The notes beneath the pieces are model-generated. The model did not search any database and had not been told where the DNA came from. It was given only the letters and a program-made list of their open reading frames with translations. Both the position numbers and the translations under genes were made by a program. From Actinomadura bangladeshensis (GTDB taxonomy: Bacteria > Actinomycetota > Actinomycetes > Streptosporangiales > Streptosporangiaceae), in NCBI RefSeq assembly GCF_004348335.1, contig NZ_SMJW01000008.1, forward strand, positions 1 through 64,000: a DNA stretch of 64,000 nucleotides, given 5' to 3'. Of the stretch, positions 49,920 through 58,243 are shown one piece after another. The stretch's first letter is position 1; every line of letters starts with the position of its first letter.

Positions 49920-50669
49920 ATGGACTCCACGTTGATCGGCATATGCGCACGGACGGCACCGGTGGCGTTCCAGGGCGCCGACATGACCGTCAGCTTCGCG
50001 TACCAGCCGCATGTGGCCCGGGTCGCCGCCGCGGGCTGCACTCCCGTCCTGCTGCCGCTGCTGCCCGGCGTCGAGCACGTCGTCCGGCGGCTCGACGGCC
50101 TGCTGATCCCGGGCGGGCCGGACGTGGACCCGGCCCTGTACGGGCGCGGCGCGCACCCGGAGACCCGGGTCGGCAGCCCGGCCATGGACGCCGCCGAGCT
50201 GGCGCTGGTCGGGACGGCCCTCAGCACCGGCACGCCCATCCTGGCCATATGCCGCGGCATGCAGCTGCTCAACGTGCACTGCGGAGGCACACTGCACCAG
50301 CATCTGCCGGAGGTCACCGGCGACGACGGCCACTGCCCGGACGCAGGGGCGTTCGCTCTCGGCGGGCATCCCCTGGACCTGGAACCCGGCAGCCGGATCG
50401 CCGAGATCTTCGGCGGCGACGTGCCCGAGACCGCCTGCCACCACCATCAGGCGATCGATCGGGTCGGCGCCGGCCTGACCGCCACCGGCCGGGCCCCGGA
50501 CGGAGTGATCGAGGTGCTGGAAGCGACCGGGCACCCATTCGCGGTCGGCGTGCAATGGGAGGCGGGCCACGTCGAGGACGAGCGGCTTTACCGGGCACTC
50601 GCCAACGCCGCAAAAGAAGCGTCGCAAGGGTTCGAGAATGCTCAAAACTTGCAAACGAGAGCATCCTGA
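49920..50669 (+). CDS. Class I glutamine amidotransferase-like gamma-glutamyl hydrolase (peptidase C26/PuuD type)
   Basis: A 249-residue protein with the catalytic Cys in PILAICRGMQLLNV, a His in ACHHHQAIDRV and the late GVQWEAGHVEDERL, where most relatives have VQWHPE. The oxyanion segment is LLIPGGPDVDPALYG. Relatives hydrolyse gamma-glutamyl amides such as gamma-glutamyl-GABA. In a cluster predicted to carry hydrazine on the glutamate side chain, it could release the N-N unit from gamma-glutamyl hydrazide; this is inference. Confidence 0.85.
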   Translation: MDSTLIGICARTAPVAFQGADMTVSFAYQPHVARVAAAGCTPVLLPLLPGVEHVVRRLDGLLIPGGPDVDPALYGRGAHPETRVGSPAMDAAELALVGTALSTGTPILAICRGMQLLNVHCGGTLHQHLPEVTGDDGHCPDAGAFALGGHPLDLEPGSRIAEIFGGDVPETACHHHQAIDRVGAGLTATGRAPDGVIEVLEATGHPFAVGVQWEAGHVEDERLYRALANAAKEASQGFENAQNLQTRAS

Positions 50670-50715
50670 ATCCAGCCTATTACCCACCCCCCCCCGACCG
50701 CCCAGGAGAAGGCAA

Positions 50716-51162
50716 ATGCCGCCACGAATGACCAACCCGTCGCTCGTCGTTCCCGACGCCCTGCAGCCGCTGCTCGACCTGTCCGAGGCCATCGGCAAGG
50801 CCGGCGTCCCGCAGCGGACGCTCGACCTGGTGCGGCTGCGGGTGAGCCAGGTCAACGGCCGTGTCTACGCGCTCCCCCCTGATCTGGGCCGGGACGGGAA
50901 GGCCGACGAGCGGCTGCTCGAGGTGTCCGGCTGGCGGGACGCGTCCTGCTTCGACGCGGCCGAGCGCGCCGCCCTGGCACTGGCCGAGGACGCCAGCCGC
51001 CTCAGCGAGCGGGAGGACGCGGTGCCCGACGAGGTCTGGGCGGAGGCCGCCCGGTTCTATGACGAGCGCGGGCTCGGCGCCCTCGTCCTGCAGATCGGCC
51101 TGGTCAACCTCTGGAACTGCGTCAACGTCGTCACCGCGCAGGTGCCGGCGGACTGGCGCTGA
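50716..51162 (+). CDS. Carboxymuconolactone decarboxylase-family protein without CxxC
   Basis: A 148-residue AhpD/CMD-like helical protein (RTLDLVRLRVSQVNGRVYAL, then ALALAEDASRLSEREDAVPDEVW). Redox-active members have NGCxxC after SQxN; here the sequence is NGRVYA, so both cysteines are gone. The ATG at 50716 follows CAGGAGAAGG. It lies between the gamma-glutamyl hydrolase and the sulfotransferase homologue in one probable operon. A non-redox, ligand-binding or isomerase-like role is possible. Confidence 0.78.
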   Translation: MPPRMTNPSLVVPDALQPLLDLSEAIGKAGVPQRTLDLVRLRVSQVNGRVYALPPDLGRDGKADERLLEVSGWRDASCFDAAERAALALAEDASRLSEREDAVPDEVWAEAARFYDERGLGALVLQIGLVNLWNCVNVVTAQVPADWR

Positions 51163-51201
51163 TCGCGACCGGCCGACCGCGGCCGAGGAAGGGACATCAC
51201 C

Positions 51202-51864
51202 ATGGTGAGGCTCATCAACGCCGGTCTGGGCAGGACCGGCACGACGTCGCTGAAGGCGGCGCTGGAACGGCTCGGCTACGGCCCCTCGTACCACATGTTC
51301 GACATCATCGGCAGCGAAGAACGCCTCAGGCAGTGGGAGGGGATCGTCTGCGACGGGCAGCCGCCCGACTGGGAGACCGTCTTCGACGGCTACGCCTCCG
51401 CCGCGGACGGGCCCTCGGCCGTCTACTACGCGCAGATGTTGGAGGCGTTTCCCGAGGCGAAGGTCATCCTCACGATCCGCGATGGCGAGGGCTGGTACCA
51501 GAGCACCCACGACACGCTCTACCAGTTCGCCCTCAAGAGCCGGGAGACCCCTCCACCGGCCGGCTCGACGCAGGCGCGGCTGTACCGCGTGGTGAACACC
51601 ATGGTCTGGGAAGGGCTCTTCCACGGCCGGTTCGCCGACAGGGAGTACGCGATCGAGGTCTTCCGCGACCACAACCAGGAGGTCGTCAACGGCATCGATC
51701 CGGACAACCTTCTCGTCTACGACGTGACGCAGGGCTGGGAACCGCTGTGCGCCTTCCTGGGACTCGATGTACCGGTGGAGGACTTCCCCCGTGTCAACGA
51801 CACCGAGTCCATGCGCCAGGTCATCGGGAAGATGAGCGGCGCGGGCCCGGCCTTTCCGGAATGA
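51202..51864 (+). CDS. Sulfotransferase-fold protein
   Basis: A 220-residue P-loop sulfotransferase-family protein. The 5'-phosphosulfate-binding motif is NAGLGRTGTTSLKAALERLG at the N-terminus, and VILTIRDGEGWYQS resembles the 3'-phosphate-binding segment. It would transfer sulfate from PAPS to a hydroxyl or amine. In this cluster the acceptor is unknown; it may be a late tailoring or self-protection step. It is the last gene of the 49920-51864 operon and converges on the 2,3-dehydratase with a 6-nt gap. Confidence 0.82.
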   Translation: MVRLINAGLGRTGTTSLKAALERLGYGPSYHMFDIIGSEERLRQWEGIVCDGQPPDWETVFDGYASAADGPSAVYYAQMLEAFPEAKVILTIRDGEGWYQSTHDTLYQFALKSRETPPPAGSTQARLYRVVNTMVWEGLFHGRFADREYAIEVFRDHNQEVVNGIDPDNLLVYDVTQGWEPLCAFLGLDVPVEDFPRVNDTESMRQVIGKMSGAGPAFPE

Positions 51865-51870
51865 GGTCTC

Positions 51871-53259
51871 TCACGCCGGGCCGCGGCCGATGCCGGCCGC
51901 GCCCGCGTTGAGGACGGCGAGAAGGGTCCGCGCCTGCACGTTGACGTACCGGCTGTGTCCCGCCAGCCAGTTCAGCTGCCCCGGGGTGACCCAGTGGTAG
52001 CCGGGCGGGGCCTCGGCGGGAGTCGTCGACTCGCCGGTCTCGACGATCAGGTAGCGGCTCTCGGCGTTGAGGAACCGGCCGCCCTCCTCGGAATGGACCG
52101 CCGAATAGCGGATGTCGGCCGGGTCCGCGTTCAGCATCAGGTCGAGGAAGGGCGGGCGGCGCGCGGCCGGCAGGTGCGCGTAGTTCGCCGGGACGGCCTG
52201 CACGGTCGGCCCGAGTTCGGCGGTGTCGAGGAAGCCGCCTTCGACACGGGCGTGCACGAGAAGATGCGGCACGCCGTCGAAGACGCGGTACGCGAACCCG
52301 ACGATCCCGGGGCCGACCGGTTCGAAGAGGGGCTGCGTCCAGCTCGCGACCTCCCGCCCGGCCCCTTCCACACTGACGGCCATCACCCGGAAGAACCTGT
52401 GGTCGGCACGGTGGACGGAGTGATCGTCGCGGCGCCAGCCGGCCACGTCGCGCAGCGGCGTCAGCCGGGCCAGCACGTCGTGGCGGGCCCGTTCGCCGGT
52501 GAACCAGGACAGCAGGCCGTCGTCCGAGGACAGCGCCCGCCGGTCCGAGTACGGCATCGGAGCGCTGGCCAGCACGGTGCGCGCGTCCATGTTCACCAGG
52601 TTGTCCCGGTGCAGCAGCGCGCCGAGCTGTCCCAGCGTGAGCCAGCGGAAGTCGTCGTCGACGGGCACGTCCTCGTCCACTTCGACGATCATGTTGCGGT
52701 TGCGCTTGCGGAAGAACCACGAGCCGTGCTCGGACTGCAGGACGTCGGTGAGCACCCGGTGCCGGTCGCGACGCAGGAAGTACTCCAGGTACTTCACCGC
52801 CGCCCCGCCGTGCGTCTTCGTGTAATTGCTGCGGGTGGCCTGCACGGTCGGCGACAGCTGCACCAGATTGGGGTTGCCGGGCTCCATCTTCGCCTGGAGG
52901 AGGAAGTGGAGCACGCCGTCGAACTCCCTGGCGAGGATTCCGAGGATGCCGATCTCGGGCTGCACGATGATCGGCTGCTCCCACTGCGCGGTGGGCCGTA
53001 CGACCTCGAGGCCCGTGACGGAGAAGAACCGCCCGCTGCGGTGCCTCAGGTCACCGGTGTCCGCCGCGAACGACCACCCGTCGAGGTCGGCGAACGGGAT
53101 CCGCCGCACCCGTGCCCCGCACGCCCGCCTGCGGGCGGCCAGCCAGTCCGCCGCGTCGCGGGTCGCGATGCCGGCGCCTTCGGCCGCCGCCGCGGAGCGG
53201 GCGAGCCGTTCGGCGGTCCCGGCGCCGGAGCGCGGACGCAGCACAGCACGGGTGGTCAC
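51871..53259 (-). CDS. NDP-hexose 2,3-dehydratase
   Basis: A 462-residue protein made of two similar halves. One has HFLLQAKMEPGNPNLVQLSPTVQATRSNY and the other HLLVHARVEGGFLDTAELGPTVQAVPANY, each followed by a GQL motif. This internal duplication is diagnostic of the UrdS/SpnO family. It starts C2 deoxygenation of NDP-4-keto-6-deoxyglucose, and the product is reduced by the 3-ketoreductase at 9709. GTG start. Its promoter carries StrR-type site E inside the end of the AraC gene. Confidence 0.94.
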   Translation of the reverse strand: MTTRAVLRPRSGAGTAERLARSAAAAEGAGIATRDAADWLAARRRACGARVRRIPFADLDGWSFAADTGDLRHRSGRFFSVTGLEVVRPTAQWEQPIIVQPEIGILGILAREFDGVLHFLLQAKMEPGNPNLVQLSPTVQATRSNYTKTHGGAAVKYLEYFLRRDRHRVLTDVLQSEHGSWFFRKRNRNMIVEVDEDVPVDDDFRWLTLGQLGALLHRDNLVNMDARTVLASAPMPYSDRRALSSDDGLLSWFTGERARHDVLARLTPLRDVAGWRRDDHSVHRADHRFFRVMAVSVEGAGREVASWTQPLFEPVGPGIVGFAYRVFDGVPHLLVHARVEGGFLDTAELGPTVQAVPANYAHLPAARRPPFLDLMLNADPADIRYSAVHSEEGGRFLNAESRYLIVETGESTTPAEAPPGYHWVTPGQLNWLAGHSRYVNVQARTLLAVLNAGAAGIGRGPA

Positions 53260-53293
53260 GGTCGGTCATTCCTTCCAGGTCGGGTGAGGAGCC

Positions 53294-54175
53294 CTAGAGC
53301 GTGCGGGCGTCTTCGAGCGTGCCGTGGCGGCCCTGCGTTCGACTGCGCGAAGTCGCCAGTCGAACGGGCCTGCCGCCGGCGTGCCCGGCCGGTGCGGGGC
53401 GGACGGTGATGAAAGGGCATCCCGAGGCAGCCGCGAGGGTGGGCCGGGGCTCCAGGTCGGGCAGCGCGAGCAGGACGGGCGGGTCCGCCGGCCGGCCATG
53501 GCGCAGGCGCACCGCGACGCTGGTGGCGGCGTCCGCGGTGATCGTCACAGGGTCGTGCCTGCTGACCAGCGCCGTCCGGTGGACCCACGGATCGGGTCCC
53601 AGGCTCTCGGTCCTGCCGACCGCGTGGACGAACCACTCGCCTTCGGGGACGTCCGGCAGGTGGTAGCAGGACGGACGGCCCCTCGGCACATCGACGACGA
53701 CGGCGGCGGTGGGCGGGTGCTGCACGATGGGCGTCTCGAAGGCGCCCACGTACACCCGCGCGTTCCCGTGCCCCTCCGGCACACTGATGGTCCCCGCGAC
53801 GGCACCGCGGCCGGGACGCGGCCTCGGCCGCGGATCCGGCAGATCGAACCCCCCGGTCCGCGACAGGCGCCGGAACCGGCCGGGCGAGACGCCGACGCTG
53901 GCGGTGAAATAGTTGGTGAACGAGCCGAGGCTGCTGTACCCGACCGCGCAGGAGATGTCGGCGATCCGCATCGAGGTGTCCATCAGCAGGCGTTTGGCCT
54001 GCTGGACGCGGATCGCGGCGAGGAAGCGGCCGGGGGTGACGCCGGTCGTCTCCCTGAACAGGCGCGTGAAGTAGAAGCGGCTGAGCCGGGCGCTCTCCGC
54101 GATCTCCGTGAGCGAGAGCGGCTCGCCGTAACGCTCCCACATGCATTCGACTGCCCTTTCAACGGCGTCGTCCAT
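53294..54175 (-). CDS. AraC-family transcriptional regulator
   Basis: A 293-residue protein with the AraC DNA-binding domain at the N-terminus. Two HTHs are visible: LSLTEIAESARLSRFYFTRLFRETTGVTPGRFL and RIADISCAVGYSSLGSFTNYF, ending GVSPGRFRRL (about residues 1-105). A long C-terminal region of about 185 residues (PEGHGNARVYVGAF, then EWFVHAVGR) is probably the sensor. The ATG at 54175 follows GAGGTG. The N-terminal HTH position is the reverse of AraC itself. Confidence 0.87.
   Translation of the reverse strand: MDDAVERAVECMWERYGEPLSLTEIAESARLSRFYFTRLFRETTGVTPGRFLAAIRVQQAKRLLMDTSMRIADISCAVGYSSLGSFTNYFTASVGVSPGRFRRLSRTGGFDLPDPRPRPRPGRGAVAGTISVPEGHGNARVYVGAFETPIVQHPPTAAVVVDVPRGRPSCYHLPDVPEGEWFVHAVGRTESLGPDPWVHRTALVSRHDPVTITADAATSVAVRLRHGRPADPPVLLALPDLEPRPTLAAASGCPFITVRPAPAGHAGGRPVRLATSRSRTQGRHGTLEDARTL
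53337..53365. promoter_or_regulatory. StrR-type operator, site E
   Basis: Perfect GTTCGACTG, 11 nt, CAGTCGAAC. It lies inside the 3' end of the AraC gene and about 80 nt upstream of the 2,3-dehydratase GTG. It most likely serves the dehydratase promoter. Keeping a perfect palindrome inside coding sequence argues for function. Confidence 0.82.
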
Positions 54176-54276
54176 AGGCACCTCGCTGCGTCTGCTCCTG
54201 GCCTCCCACGGTGGGCCGCGGCCGTCGCGGCCGCCTAGAGCGGCGCTCGTGGACCGCCGATTGGGCAAGCTCCGAG

Positions 54277-55611
54277 ATGGACGCGCCCGGCGCTTGGCAC
54301 ACGCTGGGACGCGTGCACAACATTCATGACGCGAACACGACCGCCCACGGCGGACCGGTCCGACCCGAGCCCCGACCGGCCCCCGCACACCATCTCCTGC
54401 TCCTGGACGCGCGGACGGTGACGGAACTGCGCGGCCGGGTGGCGCACCTGATCGACCAGGTCCGGGCGCCGGGGCCCGACGGCCTCGGTGACGTGGCCGA
54501 ACGCTCGCAGCGGGGGCTCGCCGGCCGTCCGGTACGGGCGGGCGTCGTCGCCGCGTCGGCGGAGCAGGCATGCGAGCGGCTCGGCGCGCTGGCCGCGGCC
54601 CTGCGCGACGGCGTGGCGGCGACCTTCGACGTTGCCAACGGGGTGTTCGCGGGCGACGCCGACCGGGTGGACGGCGAGCCGCGGATCGGATACCTGTTCC
54701 CGGGCCAGGGGTCCACCATCGGGATCGGCGGCGACGCGCTCACCGGCCGGTTCGACACGGCACGGGACTTCTACCGGACCGTCCCGCTGCCCGCGGCCGG
54801 CGACCCCGGCTCACTCGGCGCCGCCCAGCCGCGGATCGTCGCCTCGTCCGCCACCGGGGTGCGGGTCCTGTCCGAACTCGGCATCGAGGCATCGGTGGCG
54901 GCCGGCCACAGTCTCGGCGAGCTGACGGCGCTGCAGTGGGCAGGCGCGATGAGCGAGGCGGACCTGCCGGCCCTCGCGGCGGCACACGGCCGCATCCTGG
55001 CGGACGTGTGCACGGGCGACGGCATGATGGCGGTGGTCACCGGGAGCCGGGACGAGGTCGAGCCCCTGCTGCGCGGCGAGCCGGTCGCCGTCGCCGGTTA
55101 CAACAGTCCGGCGCAGACGGTCGTCGCGGGTCCGGCCGAGGCGTTCCCCCGCGTCCGGCGCGCCGCCGTGGCGGCCGGTCTCAAGGCGGCCCGCCTTCCG
55201 GTACCCGACGCGTTCCACACCCCGGTGATGGCACCCGCGGCGGGGCCGCTGCGCGCGTACCTGGCGGGCAGGCGGTTCCGCCCGCTGGAGCGGCGGGTCG
55301 TCTCGACGGTGACGGGCGACGTCCTGCCGCCGGACACCGATCTTCGCGACCTCCTCGTCGAGCAGCTCTGCACGCCGGTCATGTTCAGCCAGGCGGTCCA
55401 GCGGATGGCCGGCGAGGTCAGCCTGATCATCGAAGTCGGGCCCGGCCGCTTGCTGTCGGTCCATGCCGCCAGGGTTTGCCCGGACGTCCCCGTCGTGCCG
55501 CTGGCCGCCGATGAGCCGTCGCTGTCCGGCGTGCTGTCCGCGGCGGCCGCCGCCTACGTCCTCGGGGCACCGGTCCGGCACGACCGCCTGGTCGCCGGCT
55601 CCACCGTTTGA
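54277..55611 (+). CDS. Stand-alone acyltransferase (malonyl-CoA:ACP transacylase fold)
   Basis: About 444 residues. After a roughly 120-residue lead the AT core begins GYLFPGQGST, has the nucleophile elbow GHSLGE and the catalytic His in PDAFHTPVM. In FabD-like transacylases an Arg before a Gly binds the malonyl carboxylate; the aligned position here is His (AAAHGRILADV). A non-malonyl substrate is therefore possible. The start is uncertain: the ATG at 54277 and GTG at 54313 both lack a strong ribosome binding site. It is 15 nt upstream of the carboxyltransferase, suggesting substrate supply or starter loading for the PKS. Confidence 0.83.
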   Translation: MDAPGAWHTLGRVHNIHDANTTAHGGPVRPEPRPAPAHHLLLLDARTVTELRGRVAHLIDQVRAPGPDGLGDVAERSQRGLAGRPVRAGVVAASAEQACERLGALAAALRDGVAATFDVANGVFAGDADRVDGEPRIGYLFPGQGSTIGIGGDALTGRFDTARDFYRTVPLPAAGDPGSLGAAQPRIVASSATGVRVLSELGIEASVAAGHSLGELTALQWAGAMSEADLPALAAAHGRILADVCTGDGMMAVVTGSRDEVEPLLRGEPVAVAGYNSPAQTVVAGPAEAFPRVRRAAVAAGLKAARLPVPDAFHTPVMAPAAGPLRAYLAGRRFRPLERRVVSTVTGDVLPPDTDLRDLLVEQLCTPVMFSQAVQRMAGEVSLIIEVGPGRLLSVHAARVCPDVPVVPLAADEPSLSGVLSAAAAAYVLGAPVRHDRLVAGSTV

Positions 55612-55626
55612 GGAAGACGCATCACC

Positions 55627-57213
55627 ATGAGCGAACAGTTCTCCGTTCCGGCGCCGGACGCCGGACGGCCCGGGCCGACGACCAGGGACCGCGTCCGGCG
55701 GCTGCACGAGATCCGCACGCGGGCGATCAACGGCGACGAACTGGCCACGGAACGGCAGCACGCCAAGGGCAAGCTGACCGCGCGGCAGCGGCTGGAGCAG
55801 CTGCTCGACGGCGGTTCGTTCACCGAGTTCGACCTGTTCCGGCGGCGCGCGAACGGCGCCGGCCCCGCGGGGCCCGCCACCGACGGGGTCGTGGCCGGCG
55901 CGGGCACCGTGCACGGCCGCCGGGTCTTCGCCTACGCGCAGGACTTCCGCGTCCTCGGCGGGTCGCTCGGCGAGGTGCACGCCGCGAAGATCCACAAGGT
56001 CATGGACCTCGCCCTCGCCGCCGGGGCGCCGCTGGTCGCCCTCAACGACAGCGGCGGGGCGCGGATCCAGGAGGGCGTCACCGCGCTCGCCGGCTACGGC
56101 GGGATCTTCCGCCGCAACGTGCGCGCCTCGGGCGTGATCCCGCAGATCAGCGTGGTGCTGGGCCCCTGCGCCGGCGGCGCGGCGTACTCACCGGCACTGA
56201 CGGACTTCACCTTCATGGTCCGCGACACCGCGCACATGTTCGTCACCGGGCCGGACGTCATCCGGACCGTGACGGGGGAATCGGTCTCGCACGAAGAGCT
56301 GGGCGGCGCCCGGGTGCACGCCTCCACCTCCGGCGTCGCGACCTTCGTCCATGACGACGAGGCGGCCTGCCTGCAGGACGTCCGCTACCTCATCTCGCTG
56401 CTGCCGGCCAACAGCCATGATCTCCCGCCGTCCTGCGAGACCGGCGATCCGCCGGACCGGCGCTGCCCCAGGCTCGCCGACATCGTGCCCGCGAACCCGA
56501 AGATCCCCTACGACATGCGGGACGTGGTCGCGGAGATCGCCGACCACGGCGAGTTCATGGAGGTCCACGAGCACTGGGCCGGCAACCTCGTGTGCGCGCT
56601 GACCCGCATCGGCGGACGTACGGTCGGCCTCCTCGCCAACCAGCCGCTCGTCCGCGCCGGCGTCCTCGACATCGACGCCTCCCAGAAGGGGGCCAGGTTC
56701 GTGCAGATGTGCGACGCGTTCAGCATCCCACTGGTCACGCTCGTCGACGTGCCCGGCTTCCTGCCCGGCGTGGATCAGGAGCATCACGGGATCATCAGGC
56801 ACGGGGCGAAGCTGCTGTACGCGTACTGCGACGCCACCGTGCCCCGCATCCAGGTGATCCTCCGCAAGGCCTACGGCGGCGCCTACATCGTGATGGACTC
56901 GCGATCCATCGGAGCGGACCTGTCCTACGCGTGGCCGACCAACGAGATCGCCGTCATGGGAGCCGAAGCCGCCGTCGGCGTGATCCACCGCAAGGAGCTG
57001 GCCGCCGCCGACGATCCCGATCGGCTCAGGTCGCAGCTCATCGCCGGGTACACGGAAGAGCTCATCCACCCGTACTACGCGCCGGAACGGGGTCTGGTCG
57101 ACGATGTGATCGATCCGGCGGACACGCGCATCACCATCACCCGGGCGCTGGATCTGCTCAGCGAGAAGCGACCGGAGACACGACCTCGCAAGCACGGCAA
57201 TCCCCCCTTCTAG
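55627..57213 (+). CDS. Acyl-CoA carboxylase beta (carboxyltransferase) subunit
   Basis: A 528-residue biotin-dependent carboxyltransferase of the PccB/AccB group. Landmarks are FAYAQDFRVLGGSLGEVHA, LNDSGGARIQEGV, GPCAGGAAYSPALTDF and RKAYGGAYIVMDS. In Streptomyces enzymes the residue after GGAY influences specificity, with Asp in propionyl-specific PccB and Ile in AccB. The Ile here favours acetyl-CoA, that is malonyl-CoA supply. It lacks a biotin domain and needs a separate alpha subunit, not seen in the window. Likely precursor provision for the PKS. Confidence 0.92.
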   Translation: MSEQFSVPAPDAGRPGPTTRDRVRRLHEIRTRAINGDELATERQHAKGKLTARQRLEQLLDGGSFTEFDLFRRRANGAGPAGPATDGVVAGAGTVHGRRVFAYAQDFRVLGGSLGEVHAAKIHKVMDLALAAGAPLVALNDSGGARIQEGVTALAGYGGIFRRNVRASGVIPQISVVLGPCAGGAAYSPALTDFTFMVRDTAHMFVTGPDVIRTVTGESVSHEELGGARVHASTSGVATFVHDDEAACLQDVRYLISLLPANSHDLPPSCETGDPPDRRCPRLADIVPANPKIPYDMRDVVAEIADHGEFMEVHEHWAGNLVCALTRIGGRTVGLLANQPLVRAGVLDIDASQKGARFVQMCDAFSIPLVTLVDVPGFLPGVDQEHHGIIRHGAKLLYAYCDATVPRIQVILRKAYGGAYIVMDSRSIGADLSYAWPTNEIAVMGAEAAVGVIHRKELAAADDPDRLRSQLIAGYTEELIHPYYAPERGLVDDVIDPADTRITITRALDLLSEKRPETRPRKHGNPPF

Positions 57214-57244
57214 CGGCGTCGCGATCTCCGGGGGACCGCCCCCC

Positions 57245-57306
57245 GTTGACGTGCGGCGTATCGGTGCCATCTGGCGGCCCATGACAACGACACGCCGCAC
57301 GTCAAC
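57245..57306. repeat. 15-bp perfect inverted repeat between convergent genes
   Basis: GTTGACGTGCGGCGT (57245-57259) and its exact complement (57292-57306) are separated by 32 nt. They lie between the convergent ends of the carboxyltransferase and SARP genes. The loop is large for a simple terminator, so it is either a terminator with a branched loop or a protein-binding site. Confidence 0.6.
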
Positions 57307-57394
57307 CCAGCCGGTGGAGCTTGGTGGGAGCCTTACCGGCGGCCCGGTGCCCCCGCTTTCCCGGCGGCCGCGTCGCCGTCCACCGGTGACCGGT

Positions 57395-58243
57395 TCACCG
57401 GGCACCGTCCAAGCGGCTCGCGGCGAACTCCTCGCGCGGCCACGCCATCGCCCCGGTCTCCAGCGCGGGATCCCCCGACAGGATGGCCGCCTGCAGGCGC
57501 TGCAGCCTCGGGGCGGGCTCGACCCCGAGCTCGCGGTTGAGCACGGATCTGAGCCGGTGGAATGCCTGCAGCGACCGCCCGACGTGCCCCGCGCGGTACA
57601 GGGCCGCCATCAGGAACGCGCAGAGGTTCTCGTTCATCGGGTCCCGGGCCGTCACGAGCGTCAGTTCGCCGAGCAGGTCGCTGTGCCGCCCCAGGGCCAG
57701 ATCGGCCTCGATCCGCCGCTCCAGCGCCCCCTGCCGGCGTTCCTCCAGCGACGCCGCCTCGATCTCGAGGACGCGGCCCTTCCGGACGTCGACCATCGCC
57801 GGACCGCGCCACAGCTGCAGCGCCCGGCCGAGCTCCGCCGCCGTGCGGCGATGGTCCCCGTTTTCGGCGGCCGCCCGTCCGGCCCGTACCCGGCGCTCGA
57901 AAACCTCGACATCGGTCTGGCAGGCGTCTTCCTCCAACAGATAGCCGTAATGGCAGGTGCCGAGCATCTGCCGGGCGCGCGGATGGCCGCAACTGGCTGC
58001 GGTCAGAGCGTTCCGCAACTGCAATATGTAGGTCTGCAGCGTCGTTGCGTAACTGCGCGGCGGGAAGTCGCCCCACAGTTCCTCGATGAGCGTGGGCACC
58101 GTGACGACCCGGCCCGCGTTCAGGGCGAGCAGAGCCAGCACCTGACGTTGCTTGGGTGCGCTGGCCGGCACCGGCTTCTGGTTGAGGTTAATGGTCAGTG
58201 GGCCGAGCAGCCCGATGCTCAGCGGCCTGGGATCGCGGTCCAT
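57395..58243 (-). CDS. SARP-family pathway regulator
   Basis: A 282-residue Streptomyces-antibiotic-regulatory-protein homologue. The N-terminal OmpR-like winged helix is about residues 8-100 (SIGLLGPLTINLNQKPV, RQVLALLALNAGRVV, LIEELWGDFPPRS). The BTAD domain is about 105-255 (DVEVFERRV, LQLWRGPAMVDV, RLRSVLNRELGVEPAPRLQRLQ). It has the minimal size of ActII-ORF4/DnrI, without an ATPase part. The ATG at 58243 has GGGGAG upstream. It likely activates promoters through direct repeats, in addition to the StrR-like regulator. Confidence 0.92.
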   Translation of the reverse strand: MDRDPRPLSIGLLGPLTINLNQKPVPASAPKQRQVLALLALNAGRVVTVPTLIEELWGDFPPRSYATTLQTYILQLRNALTAASCGHPRARQMLGTCHYGYLLEEDACQTDVEVFERRVRAGRAAAENGDHRRTAAELGRALQLWRGPAMVDVRKGRVLEIEAASLEERRQGALERRIEADLALGRHSDLLGELTLVTARDPMNENLCAFLMAALYRAGHVGRSLQAFHRLRSVLNRELGVEPAPRLQRLQAAILSGDPALETGAMAWPREEFAASRLDGAR

